From Flavobacterium urocaniciphilum (lineage in GTDB: Bacteria; Bacteroidota; Bacteroidia; Flavobacteriales; Flavobacteriaceae): a stretch of DNA of 64,000 bases. A program made the translations under genes and the position numbers. Position 1 is the stretch's first letter, and every line of letters begins with the position of its first letter. Location of the stretch: assembly GCF_900110615.1 (NCBI RefSeq), contig NZ_FOEI01000002.1, positions 496,001 through 560,000 of the forward strand, given 5' to 3'. This document shows, in pieces, positions 18,359-26,993 of this stretch. Under the pieces are notes generated by a model. It had not been told where the DNA came from. It ran no database searches and saw nothing but the letters and a program-made list of their open reading frames with translations.

Positions 18359-20554
18359 ATGAAAGAACAAAAAATAGATTTATACAAAGAGTTAAAAAAA
18401 TACTTTGGATTTTCCCAATTTAAAGGGTTGCAAGAAAAAGTAGTTGAGAGTATTATTTCTGGGAATAATACTTTCGTTATAATGCCTACAGGTGGTGGTA
18501 AGTCTTTATGTTACCAATTACCCGCTTTGGTATTGGATGGTACTGCAATTGTAGTTTCGCCATTAATTGCTCTGATGAAAAATCAAGTAGATGCTATTCG
18601 CAGTATGGGTTCGGAAGTTGGTGTAGCGCATGTTTTAAATTCTTCATTAAATAAAACGGAAGTCAATCAAGTAAAAGCGGATATCATTTCTGGAAAAACC
18701 AAAATGCTTTATGTAGCTCCAGAATCTTTAACTAAAGAAGATTATATTCAATTTTTACAATCTGTAAAGATTTCATTTGTTGCTATTGACGAAGCACATT
18801 GTATTTCGGAATGGGGTCACGATTTCAGACCAGAATACCGCAATCTAAGATCAATTATCAAGCAATTAGGAGATATTCCAATTATTGGATTAACAGCAAC
18901 TGCTACGCCTAAAGTTCAAGAAGATATCTTGAAAAACCTAGATATGTCTGATGCTAAAACTTTTAAAGCATCGTTTAATCGACCAAATTTGTATTACGAA
19001 ATTCGTCCAAAAACGAAAAATGTAGAAGCAGATATCATTCGTTTTATCAAACAATACAAAGGTAAATCGGGCGTTATTTATTGTTTGAGTCGAAAAAAAG
19101 TAGAAGAAATTGCTCAAGTTTTACAAGTAAATGGTATCTCGGCAGTTCCATATCATGCCGGTTTAGATGCGAAAACACGTGCCAAACATCAAGATATGTT
19201 TTTGATGGAAGATGTAGATGTTGTTGTGGCAACTATTGCATTTGGTATGGGAATTGACAAACCAGATGTGCGTTTTGTTATTCATCATGATATTCCAAAA
19301 TCACTTGAAAGTTATTATCAAGAAACAGGTAGAGCTGGAAGAGATGGAGGAGAAGGAATTTGTTTGGCTTATTATTCTTATAAAGACATTGAAAAATTAG
19401 AAAAATTCATGTCGGGTAAACCGGTTGCTGAACAAGAAATAGGTTATGCGCTTTTACAAGAAGTAGTTGCTTATGCTGAAACTTCAATGTCTCGTAGAAA
19501 ATATTTATTGCATTATTTCGGCGAAGAGTTCGATGAGGTAAATGGAGAAGGAGCCGATATGGATGACAATGTTCGAAATCCTAAGAAAAAAACAGAAGCT
19601 CAAAATCAAGTTGTTACACTTTTAGAAGCAATTAAAGATACCAAACAATTATTCAAACCTAAAGAAGTTATTTTGGCTTTAGTAGGAAAGGTGAATTCGA
19701 TTATTAAAGCTCAAAAAATTGATACGTTGAAAACGTTTGGTAGTGGAAAAGATCATGATGAAAAATATTGGATGGCATTAATCAGGCAAATTTTAGTAGC
19801 TGGATTAATTTCAAAAGATATTGAGAGTTATGGTGTTTTAAAAGTTACTGCTAAAGGTGATGATTTTATAAAGAATCCTTATTCGTTTATGGTGGCAGAA
19901 GACCATGAGTTTAGCGAAGAAGAAGATGAAAATATTGTAGCAGCAACAAAATCTTCAGGTTCTGCAGACGAAGCTTTAATGGCTATGCTGAAAGATTTGC
20001 GTAAAAAAGAAGCTAAAAAACATGGTGTACCACCTTTTGTTGTGTTTCAAGATCCTTCATTAGAAGACATGTCTTTAAAATATCCAATTTCAATTGATGA
20101 ATTGAGTAATGTTCATGGAGTTGGAGAAGGTAAAGCTAAAAAATATGGAAAACCTTTTGTTGATTTAATCGCAAGATATGTAGAAGATAACGATATCATT
20201 CGTCCGGATGATTTAGTAGTAAAATCTACAGGTGCCAATTCTTCTTTAAAATTATACATCATTCAAAACGTAGATAGAAAATTAGGTTTAGACGATATTG
20301 CGTCTGCCAAAGGATTGTCTATGGATGATTTATTGAAGGAAATGGAACAAATTGTTTTTTCTGGAACTAAATTAAACATCCAATATTGGATTGATGATAT
20401 TTTAGACGAAGATCAACAAGAAGAAATTCATGATTATTTCATGGAATCAGATACCGATAAAATTGAAGTCGCATTAAAAGAATTTGATGGTGATTTTGAT
20501 ACAGAAGAACTTCGTTTGATGCGAATTAAATTTATCAGCGAAGTAGCAAATTAA
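18359..20554 (+). CDS. recQ: ATP-dependent DNA helicase RecQ
   Basis: The start is set at the ATG opening 'MKEQKIDLYKELKKYFG' (731 residues); the frame is open 42 nt further up. It has Walker A 'TGGGKSLCYQLP' near residue 45, DEAH box 'IDEAHCISEWGHDFRPEYR' near 142, motif VI 'QETGRAGRDG', an RQC domain (about 350-500) and an HRDC domain (about 560-640). The final 90 acidic residues are typical of flavobacterial RecQ. It is a 3'-5' helicase in recombination and fork repair. It is divergent from kdsD. Confidence 0.96.
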   Translation: MKEQKIDLYKELKKYFGFSQFKGLQEKVVESIISGNNTFVIMPTGGGKSLCYQLPALVLDGTAIVVSPLIALMKNQVDAIRSMGSEVGVAHVLNSSLNKTEVNQVKADIISGKTKMLYVAPESLTKEDYIQFLQSVKISFVAIDEAHCISEWGHDFRPEYRNLRSIIKQLGDIPIIGLTATATPKVQEDILKNLDMSDAKTFKASFNRPNLYYEIRPKTKNVEADIIRFIKQYKGKSGVIYCLSRKKVEEIAQVLQVNGISAVPYHAGLDAKTRAKHQDMFLMEDVDVVVATIAFGMGIDKPDVRFVIHHDIPKSLESYYQETGRAGRDGGEGICLAYYSYKDIEKLEKFMSGKPVAEQEIGYALLQEVVAYAETSMSRRKYLLHYFGEEFDEVNGEGADMDDNVRNPKKKTEAQNQVVTLLEAIKDTKQLFKPKEVILALVGKVNSIIKAQKIDTLKTFGSGKDHDEKYWMALIRQILVAGLISKDIESYGVLKVTAKGDDFIKNPYSFMVAEDHEFSEEEDENIVAATKSSGSADEALMAMLKDLRKKEAKKHGVPPFVVFQDPSLEDMSLKYPISIDELSNVHGVGEGKAKKYGKPFVDLIARYVEDNDIIRPDDLVVKSTGANSSLKLYIIQNVDRKLGLDDIASAKGLSMDDLLKEMEQIVFSGTKLNIQYWIDDILDEDQQEEIHDYFMESDTDKIEVALKEFDGDFDTEELRLMRIKFISEVAN

Positions 20555-20569
20555 ATAAATTTCAAATAT

Positions 20570-20590
20570 TTCAAATTCCAAATTCCAAAA
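20570..20590. repeat. 21-bp sequence shared exactly with the methyltransferase gene at 43556-43576
   Basis: An A/T/C-only stretch built from AAATTCC words, in the recQ 3' region. The identical 21 bases occur inverted inside the coding sequence at 43556-43576. Confidence 0.8.
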
Positions 20591-20616
20591 GTTTACTTAG
20601 GAGTTTGGAATTTTTT
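20581..20616 (+). terminator. Probable terminator after recQ
   Basis: AATTCCAAA and TTTGGAATT form a 9-bp stem with a 14-nt loop and a T run. The left arm is part of the repeat at 20570-20590. Confidence 0.6.
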
Positions 20617-20854
20617 ATTGTTCATAAACTTCCCCACGATGCGGTCTTAAAGTATCTCTAAATGAAATCATATCCGCTTCATCTACAACTAAATAAGCAA
20701 TGGCATACATGTCGTTTATTATTTCAAAACCTGTGATTCTTAGACTGTAATTTTCTTTTTCTAAAAATTCTTTCAAATGAATTTCATGATGTTCTGCTGT
20801 TTTAGCTGCGGCTTGACCTCTAAAATCCCAGATTAATTTTATTTTTCTAGACAT
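20615..20854 (-). CDS. Small conserved hypothetical protein
   Basis: A 79-residue protein starting 'MSRKIKLIWDFRGQAA'. The frame is open 57 nt further upstream, but this ATG avoids running into the facing gene. Features seen are a 'WDFRG' motif, a 'HHEIHLKEF' segment and a C-terminal 'RDTLRPHRGEVYEQ'. It has no signal peptide or membrane helix, so it is probably cytoplasmic. I have seen this layout as a conserved flavobacterial hypothetical but do not know a function. It is divergent from the PNGase F-like gene, with 70 nt between starts. Confidence 0.7.
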   Translation of the reverse strand: MSRKIKLIWDFRGQAAAKTAEHHEIHLKEFLEKENYSLRITGFEIINDMYAIAYLVVDEADMISFRDTLRPHRGEVYEQ

Positions 20855-20924
20855 TTTGCATTTGTTTTTTATAAATTTGACTGCTTTCAAAATTTTATTT
20901 AAACGTTGCAAAATTACTACTAAA

Positions 20925-22583
20925 ATGAAGTATTACCTACTAAAAATTTTCTTGTTTTCTACATTTGTTTCATTTGCTCAAGAAACATCCTATGAAATTA
21001 CTTATCAGAAAAGTTCAAACGGAAAAATAATCGAAAATCAAGATTTGATAAAAGTTTTTGCAACTCAAAACCATGTTTTACTTTCTACTGAAAATATAGA
21101 ATCTAACAAAGCAACTTTACCATTTGAAAGGACTTTAGTTGATATAAAAGATTTAAGTTTTTATCAATCGGCTACTTTGTCATCAAATAAAAGTATAAGT
21201 TTCAAAGATAATGAGGCTATTAAAAATCAGAAATTAGAATTATTACCCGATACCAAAAAAATCTTAGGATATGTTTGTAAAAAGGCAAAAACGATAATAA
21301 ATTCAAATACAATAGATATTTGGTACACTAACGAAGTTAATGTTAAAGCGAGTCCATTAGTTTTAGGTGTAAATTTAGGTTTGGTTTTGGAAATTACGCG
21401 TAACGGGAATAGTACCACTCAGGCTATTAAAATTCAAAAGAAAAAGTCAAAAAGCACAATAAATTCTAAAATTGAAAATACGGTTGATGCCTTAACTTAT
21501 AAAGATTTATTGTGGAAAAGTCGCTTTACTACGATTCCAGTTTTTAAAAATGAAATTATTAATTTTTCGTCTGAATCAAAATCAAATGATTCGGTAATTC
21601 GCTTTGCAAACGGAACAATTGCACTTAGAAAAATCCAAATTCCAAGTCAAGCCAAATCAAGTATTGCTTTTTTAGATTTAATGGAACAATCTAATGGTGA
21701 TGCTTATGACAGAACGGGTTCGGTTTTTATAATTCCAATTTCTAATTCAAAACAAACTTTTCATTCAGGTTTAGAAAAAGGTAAAGACGCCTTGCCGTTT
21801 TATGAAAATGGAAACGGAAGAAAATATCAAGGGGTTGTTGCTACTTCAACTTATGAACCATTAACCGAATTAATGCGTTTTTTCACGCCATTCGGAATCA
21901 AACAATACAATCATATTCAGTTAAAAGATAAATCTTGGGAAGATCAAGTAGCGTATCGTCAGGAGATAACAGATGTTTTACAACAATATGCCGGTCAAGA
22001 AGTTTGGATTGGTGCTTTTATTGGAAATTATGATAAAGGCGGACATAAAATTTCTATGAATCTAACCTTACATCCAGAAGATTTACCTTCAAAATCAACC
22101 AAATTATTTCCGTTATTCAATACGACAAATGTTATGGAAATGGCAGGGCAAGATTATGGAACTATGTTTGATGTTGACAAAGGTTTAGAGGTGAAAATTT
22201 CGTTGTCGCAACCTTTAAAAAATGCGAAAATTCGATACATTACTACTGGTCATGGTGGTTGGGAAAATGGAGATGAATTTGTGCCTAAGAAAAATACAAT
22301 TCTTATGAATGGAAAAGAAGTCTTTCAATTTACACCATGGCGTCAAGATTGTGGTTCGTACCGTCAGTTTAATCCAGCTTCTGGAAATTTCCCAAATGGG
22401 TTGTCTTCATCAGATTATAGTAGAGCCAATTGGTGTCCGGGTATGGTAACCACTCCAACGTATATCGATTTAGGAGATTTACCAGCTGGTGAATACACGT
22501 TTCAAGTTAAAATTCCACAAGGAAAACCAGAAGGTGGAAGTTTTAGCTCTTGGAATGTTTCTGGGATTTTAATTGGAGAATAA
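20925..22583 (+). CDS. Secreted PNGase F-like glycoamidase with GLPGLI-like N-terminal domain
   Basis: The start is at the ATG giving 'MKYYLLKIFLFSTFVSFAQ', a normal signal peptide (552 residues). Residues about 20-180 look like a GLPGLI-type domain ('YEITYQ', 'ILGYVCKKAKTII', 'IWYTNEV', 'SPLVLGVN.GLVLEI'). Residues about 230-552 resemble the two eight-stranded sandwiches of peptide-N4-(N-acetyl-beta-glucosaminyl)asparagine amidase F, including 'GHGGWENGDEF', 'CGSYRQFNP' and 'WCPGMVTTPTYIDLG'. That family removes N-glycans from glycoproteins. It is 18 nt upstream of the DUF2891 gene. Confidence 0.83.
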   Translation: MKYYLLKIFLFSTFVSFAQETSYEITYQKSSNGKIIENQDLIKVFATQNHVLLSTENIESNKATLPFERTLVDIKDLSFYQSATLSSNKSISFKDNEAIKNQKLELLPDTKKILGYVCKKAKTIINSNTIDIWYTNEVNVKASPLVLGVNLGLVLEITRNGNSTTQAIKIQKKKSKSTINSKIENTVDALTYKDLLWKSRFTTIPVFKNEIINFSSESKSNDSVIRFANGTIALRKIQIPSQAKSSIAFLDLMEQSNGDAYDRTGSVFIIPISNSKQTFHSGLEKGKDALPFYENGNGRKYQGVVATSTYEPLTELMRFFTPFGIKQYNHIQLKDKSWEDQVAYRQEITDVLQQYAGQEVWIGAFIGNYDKGGHKISMNLTLHPEDLPSKSTKLFPLFNTTNVMEMAGQDYGTMFDVDKGLEVKISLSQPLKNAKIRYITTGHGGWENGDEFVPKKNTILMNGKEVFQFTPWRQDCGSYRQFNPASGNFPNGLSSSDYSRANWCPGMVTTPTYIDLGDLPAGEYTFQVKIPQGKPEGGSFSSWNVSGILIGE

Positions 22584-22601
22584 TTTTTAAGGAATCGTAT
22601 T

Positions 22602-23651
22602 ATGAAGTATTTATTTGCCTTTTTATTTGTTGGAAGTATTTCTTTTTCTCAACAACTTTCAATTGAACAAGCTAATCATTTAGCAACTTTACCTATAAAA
22701 TGCTTGCAACAAGAATATCCAAATAAATTGAATCAGTTGCTTTTAAATGAAACAGAATTACAATCTCCAAAGGAATTACATCCTGCATTTTATGGTTGTT
22801 TCGATTGGCATTCTTCGGTTCACGGACATTGGAGTTTGATATATCTTATAAATCATTTTCCAAATTTAGCCAATAAAGAAGTTATAATTGAGAAACTAAA
22901 AATCAATCTTTCTTCTGCAAATATTCAACAAGAAATTGTTTATTTTTCTAAAACTCATGAAAAATCATACGAACGAACGTATGGTTGGAATTGGTTATTA
23001 AAGTTACAATTAGAATTAGAAAGTTCTAAAGAGCCTTTCGCAAAAGAATTAGCCACAAATTTAAAACCGTTATCAAATTTAATTATAGAAAGATATATAG
23101 AGTTTTTACCAAAATTATTGTATCCAGTTCGTGTAGGAACACATAATAATACTGCTTTCGGATTATCAAATGCTTGGGATTATGCCGTTTTTTCAAATAA
23201 TGTTACTTTACAAAATTGTATAAAATCCAATGCGCTTCGAATGTTTCAAAACGATGTAAATTGTCCTTTCGATTGGGAACCTAGTGGAACCGATTTTCTT
23301 TCGCCATGTATGGAAGAAGTTGGATTAATGCAACGTATAATGGCAGAGAAAGAGTTTTTAAGTTGGTTGAAAAAATTTGCTCCTAAGTTGTTTTCTAAAA
23401 AATGGAATTGGGAAGTAGCCAAAGTTTCCGACAGAACCGATGGACATTTAGTACATTTAGATGGTTTGAATTTTAGTCGAGCTTGGAATATGTATGCGCT
23501 AATTAATGCTTTTCCAAAACAGTTTTCACATTTAAAACCATTAGCAGATACACACTTAAACTTTTCATTGCCTTCTGTTGTTGATGGAAATTATGAAGGT
23601 GAACATTGGTTAGCTTCTTTCGCTTTACGCGCTTTTGAAGAGAAAAAATAA
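22602..23651 (+). CDS. Secreted DUF2891 protein
   Basis: A 349-residue protein with signal peptide 'FVGSISFSQ'. It shows the DUF2891 hallmarks 'HPAFYGCFDWHSSVHGHW' (about residues 60-77), 'YGWNWLLKLQLEL', 'HNNTAFGLSNAWDYA' and a C-terminal 'VDGNYEGEHWLASFA'. The composition (many aromatic and His/Trp residues in helical repeats) resembles an alpha/alpha barrel such as glycan-processing enzymes, but activity is unproven. Tight spacing after a PNGase F-like gene suggests they act in the same glycoprotein degradation step (inference). Confidence 0.85.
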   Translation: MKYLFAFLFVGSISFSQQLSIEQANHLATLPIKCLQQEYPNKLNQLLLNETELQSPKELHPAFYGCFDWHSSVHGHWSLIYLINHFPNLANKEVIIEKLKINLSSANIQQEIVYFSKTHEKSYERTYGWNWLLKLQLELESSKEPFAKELATNLKPLSNLIIERYIEFLPKLLYPVRVGTHNNTAFGLSNAWDYAVFSNNVTLQNCIKSNALRMFQNDVNCPFDWEPSGTDFLSPCMEEVGLMQRIMAEKEFLSWLKKFAPKLFSKKWNWEVAKVSDRTDGHLVHLDGLNFSRAWNMYALINAFPKQFSHLKPLADTHLNFSLPSVVDGNYEGEHWLASFALRAFEEKK

Positions 23652-23669
23652 AACGATTTATTACCTTTG
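23635..23669 (+). promoter_or_regulatory. Candidate promoter for the FAD oxidoreductase gene
   Basis: TTG (23635-23637), a 24-nt gap, then TACCTTTG (23662-23669), which fits TAnnTTTG; the start codon is 18 nt further on. The -33 part lies in the previous gene's 3' end. Confidence 0.45.
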
Positions 23670-23687
23670 CAGGATTAAAATACAATT

Positions 23688-25247
23688 ATGCCGCGCGAAC
23701 TACTTATTCAAGTTTCTCCAGAAATGGCGAATAACGAAGAAATGTTATACCAATACGTTTCTAAATTAGTACACACTTCAAGGAAAGATATTCAGAAAAT
23801 TGTCGTTCTGAAACGTTCTATTGATGCGCGTCAAAAAGCGATTAAATTCAATTTGAAGTTGAACATTTTCTTTAATGATGAGGTTTTTAGCGAAGAGAAA
23901 ATTGAATTGCCAAATTATCCTAATGTTACTAGTAAACAAGAAGTTATTGTGGTTGGTGCTGGACCTGCTGGTTTATTCGCTGCTTTACAATTAATTGAAT
24001 TAGGATTAAAACCAATCGTTTTAGAACGTGGAAAAGACGTTCGCGGTCGACGTAGAGATTTAAAAGCGATAAATGTTGACGGAATTGTAAATGCAGATTC
24101 TAATTATTGTTTTGGTGAAGGTGGTGCCGGTACGTATTCTGATGGTAAATTGTATACACGTTCTAAAAAACGTGGCGATGTAGATAGAATTTTGAAACTA
24201 TTAGTGGCTTTTGGTGCTACTCCAGAAATTTTAGTTGAAGCGCATCCACACATCGGAACGAATAAATTGCCGAAAATTATTGAAGATATTCGTGATAAAA
24301 TTATTGAGTGTGGCGGACAAGTTTTGTTTGAAACACGTGTGACTGATATTCTAGTTAAAAATAATGAAGTTGACGGAATTGTTACTCAAAATGGAGAAAC
24401 CATTCATGCAAAAAAAATAATTTTAGCAACCGGACATTCGGCTCGAGATATTTTTGAATTATTACATAAAAAAGACATTTTCATTGAAGCGAAACCATTT
24501 GCGTTAGGGGTTCGTGCAGAACATCCTCAATCGTTAATTGATAGTATTCAATATTCATGTGATTTTCGTGGCGAATTTTTACCACCATCACCATATTCTA
24601 TTGTAAAACAAGTGAATGGAAGAGGAATGTACTCTTTTTGTATGTGTCCAGGTGGTGTAATTGCTCCCTGCGCTACTGCAGAAGGAGAAGTGGTTACAAA
24701 TGGTTGGAGTCCGAGTAAACGCGATCAAGCTACTGCCAATTCTGGAATTGTAGTCGAATTACGTTTAGAAGATTTCAAACCTTTTGAAAAATTCGGACCG
24801 TTAGCAGGAATGGAATTTCAAAAACAAATTGAACAAAAAGCATGGCAATTAGCGGGTAAAACACAAAAAGTTCCTGCACAACGAATGATTGATTTTACAC
24901 AATCTAAAGTCTCAAAAGACATTCCGAAAACATCTTACGTTCCAGGAACAACTTCAATAGAATTAGGAGAAGTTTTTCCTTCGTTTTTAACACAAACAAT
25001 GCGTGAAGGTTTTGCTGCTTTCGGTAAATCGATGCGCGGTTATCTAACAAATGATGCCATTTTACATGCGCCAGAAAGTAGAACTTCATCTCCAGTACGT
25101 ATTCCTAGAGATAATTTTACATTAGAACATGTTCAAATTAAAGGATTGTATCCTTGTGGAGAAGGAGCAGGTTACGCAGGTGGAATTATTTCTGCAGCTA
25201 TTGATGGTGAAAAATGTGCGTTGAAAATTGCAGAAACACTTAGTTAG
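23688..25247 (+). CDS. NAD(P)/FAD-dependent oxidoreductase (COG2509-type dehydrogenase)
   Basis: A 519-residue flavoprotein. An N-terminal about 80-residue alpha/beta domain ('LLIQVSPEMANNEEMLYQYVSK') precedes the dinucleotide fold 'VIVVGAGPAGLFAALQLIELG' (about residues 85-105) and 'FGEGGAGTYSDGKLYTRSKKRG'. The C-terminal FAD segment is 'GLYPCGEGAGYAGGIISAAIDGEK'. This is the uncharacterised family that shares its fold with HI0933-like and BaiN oxidoreductases. Substrate unknown. No membrane anchor, so cytoplasmic. Confidence 0.9.
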   Translation: MPRELLIQVSPEMANNEEMLYQYVSKLVHTSRKDIQKIVVLKRSIDARQKAIKFNLKLNIFFNDEVFSEEKIELPNYPNVTSKQEVIVVGAGPAGLFAALQLIELGLKPIVLERGKDVRGRRRDLKAINVDGIVNADSNYCFGEGGAGTYSDGKLYTRSKKRGDVDRILKLLVAFGATPEILVEAHPHIGTNKLPKIIEDIRDKIIECGGQVLFETRVTDILVKNNEVDGIVTQNGETIHAKKIILATGHSARDIFELLHKKDIFIEAKPFALGVRAEHPQSLIDSIQYSCDFRGEFLPPSPYSIVKQVNGRGMYSFCMCPGGVIAPCATAEGEVVTNGWSPSKRDQATANSGIVVELRLEDFKPFEKFGPLAGMEFQKQIEQKAWQLAGKTQKVPAQRMIDFTQSKVSKDIPKTSYVPGTTSIELGEVFPSFLTQTMREGFAAFGKSMRGYLTNDAILHAPESRTSSPVRIPRDNFTLEHVQIKGLYPCGEGAGYAGGIISAAIDGEKCALKIAETLS

Positions 25248-25271
25248 AAGACTGAGGTTTGAAGCTAGAAG

Positions 25272-25320
25272 AAAGGAAACTTTGCGAACTTTGCGAAAAC
25301 CATTGCGTCTTTGCGGTAAA
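25272..25320. repeat. TTTGCG-rich repeat block upstream of the GNAT gene
   Basis: About four imperfect copies of (C/A)TTTGCG(A/G), spaced 10-18 nt, ending 10 nt before the start codon at 25330. The repeated TTTG resembles serial copies of the Bacteroidetes -7 core, but whether it is a promoter array or a dispersed simple repeat is open. Confidence 0.65.
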
Positions 25321-25329
25321 AAATAAAAT

Positions 25330-25854
25330 ATGACATTAAAAGGAGAAAATATTCATTTGCGAGCACTTGAACCTGAAGATTTAGATTTTCTTTACGAAAT
25401 AGAAAATAACGAATCGATTTGGGAAGTGAGTCATACGCAAACGCCTTACAGTAAATGGGTGTTGAAACAATATTTGGAAAATGCTCATCAAGATATTTAT
25501 GAAGCAAAGCAATTGCGTTTAGTTATCGTTCATACTGAAACAAATAATACAATTGGATTAATAGATTTATTCGATTTTGATGCGAAAAACAGTCGAGCTG
25601 GAATAGGGATATTAATTTCTGAAAACTATAGAAATCAAGGAATTGGAAAAGAAACGTTACAATTGATTTCAAATTATGCTTTTACACATTTGAATTTACA
25701 TCAATTATTTGCAAATATTACTACAAATAATGAAGCTAGTTTATTGCTTTTTAGTAATTTTGGGTTTCAAAAAATCGGTATAAAAAAAGACTGGAATAAA
25801 ATAAATGGTACTTACATTGATGAAGTACTTTTTCAATTAATTAATAAAAAATAA
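25330..25854 (+). CDS. GNAT family N-acetyltransferase (SpeG/RimJ-like)
   Basis: A 174-residue protein with the GNAT fold. It begins 'LKGENIHLRALEPEDLDFLYEIEN', has a beta-bulge strand 'SRAGIGILISENYRNQGIGKETL' (acetyl-CoA-binding R/Q-x-x-G-x-G/A at about 102-107) and 'TNNEASLLLFSNFGFQKIG'. It is closest in layout to the diamine and ribosomal-protein alanine acetyltransferase groups, and the acceptor is unknown. mltG follows after 4 nt, so they are co-transcribed. Confidence 0.87.
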   Translation: MTLKGENIHLRALEPEDLDFLYEIENNESIWEVSHTQTPYSKWVLKQYLENAHQDIYEAKQLRLVIVHTETNNTIGLIDLFDFDAKNSRAGIGILISENYRNQGIGKETLQLISNYAFTHLNLHQLFANITTNNEASLLLFSNFGFQKIGIKKDWNKINGTYIDEVLFQLINKK

Positions 25855-25858
25855 AATT

Positions 25859-26899
25859 TTGGGAGCAAAAAAATTATTTGGTAGAATTGTAGTTATTGGG
25901 TTATTACTAATTGCTGTAGTAGGTGGTTATGTTATTAATAAAGCATTCACTTCTAATACAAAATTTAATGAAGAGGAAGTTTTTGTATATGTGCCAACAG
26001 GTTCAGATTATGAAGACGTAAAGAAGATTTTGACTAATTATGTTGAAAATCAAGAGAAAATTGATTGGGTTGCTTCGCAAAGAAGTTATGATACGAATGT
26101 AAAAGCTGGAAAGTTTTTATTGAAAAAAGGAATGAGTAGCTTTAGCATTGTTCGTGCGTTACGTTTAAATGTTCCTGTTAAATTAGCCTTTAATAATCAA
26201 GAAAAAGTACAAGATTTATTCGCTAGAATTGCTTCTCAAATTGAGCCTGATACTACAAAATTGAATGCTATTTTTACAAATGATGCATTTTTAAAAGAAA
26301 ATGGTTTAAATAAAGACAATGTAATGTCATTTTTTATTCCGAATAGTTATGAGTTTTATTGGAATGTAACGCCAGAAGAATTTGCTGAAAAACTTACGAA
26401 AGAATACAAAAGATTTTGGAATGATAGTCGTTTAGCGAAAGCAAAAGCTTTAAACTTAACACCAGCCGAAGTATATACATTAGCTTCAATTGTACATAAA
26501 GAAACGGCTAAAGCAGATGAAAGACCAAAAGTAGCTGGAGTATATTTAAATCGTTTGAACAAAAACATGCCGTTACAAGCTGATCCAACAGTTATTTATG
26601 CTTTAAAACAAAAATCAAACAATTGGGATTTAGTAGTTAAACGTGTAATGCACAACGATTTAATGGTAAGTTCTCCATACAATACATATAGAAATACAGG
26701 ATTGCCACCAGGACCAATTTTTATGCCTGATGTTTCAGCTATTGATGCAGTTTTAAGTCCAGAAAAACATGATTATTTATATTTCTGTGCAAGTGTTGAA
26801 CGATTTGGTTACCATGAGTTTGCAACCGATTATAATGAACACTTAAAAGTTGCTGCAAAATATGCAGATTGGGTAGCAAAACAGAACTACAAAAGATAA
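25859..26899 (+). CDS. mltG: Endolytic murein transglycosylase MltG
   Basis: A 346-residue protein: N-terminal membrane anchor (about residues 8-28), a LysM-like subdomain (about 40-100) and a YceG catalytic domain. The catalytic glutamate is E215 in 'LASIVHKETAKADERPKVAGVYLNRL'. It cuts nascent glycan strands at the inner membrane and sets their length. The start codon is TTG: an in-frame TAA at 25838-25840 lies upstream, there is no ATG between them, and the first internal Met (residue 92) would delete the anchor. Confidence 0.95.
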   Translation: MGAKKLFGRIVVIGLLLIAVVGGYVINKAFTSNTKFNEEEVFVYVPTGSDYEDVKKILTNYVENQEKIDWVASQRSYDTNVKAGKFLLKKGMSSFSIVRALRLNVPVKLAFNNQEKVQDLFARIASQIEPDTTKLNAIFTNDAFLKENGLNKDNVMSFFIPNSYEFYWNVTPEEFAEKLTKEYKRFWNDSRLAKAKALNLTPAEVYTLASIVHKETAKADERPKVAGVYLNRLNKNMPLQADPTVIYALKQKSNNWDLVVKRVMHNDLMVSSPYNTYRNTGLPPGPIFMPDVSAIDAVLSPEKHDYLYFCASVERFGYHEFATDYNEHLKVAAKYADWVAKQNYKR

Positions 26900-26920
26900 T
26901 TCTAAACCAATATTATAATC

Positions 26921-26960
26921 AGGTGTAAGTGTTAAAATTAATACTTACACCTATTTTTTT
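26921..26960 (+). terminator. Rho-independent terminator after mltG
   Basis: A 10-bp perfect stem (AGGTGTAAGT / ACTTACACCT), 12-nt loop, and a run of T. Confidence 0.85.
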
Positions 26961-26993
26961 ATACTATACCCGTATTTTTTACGTTATTTATTC

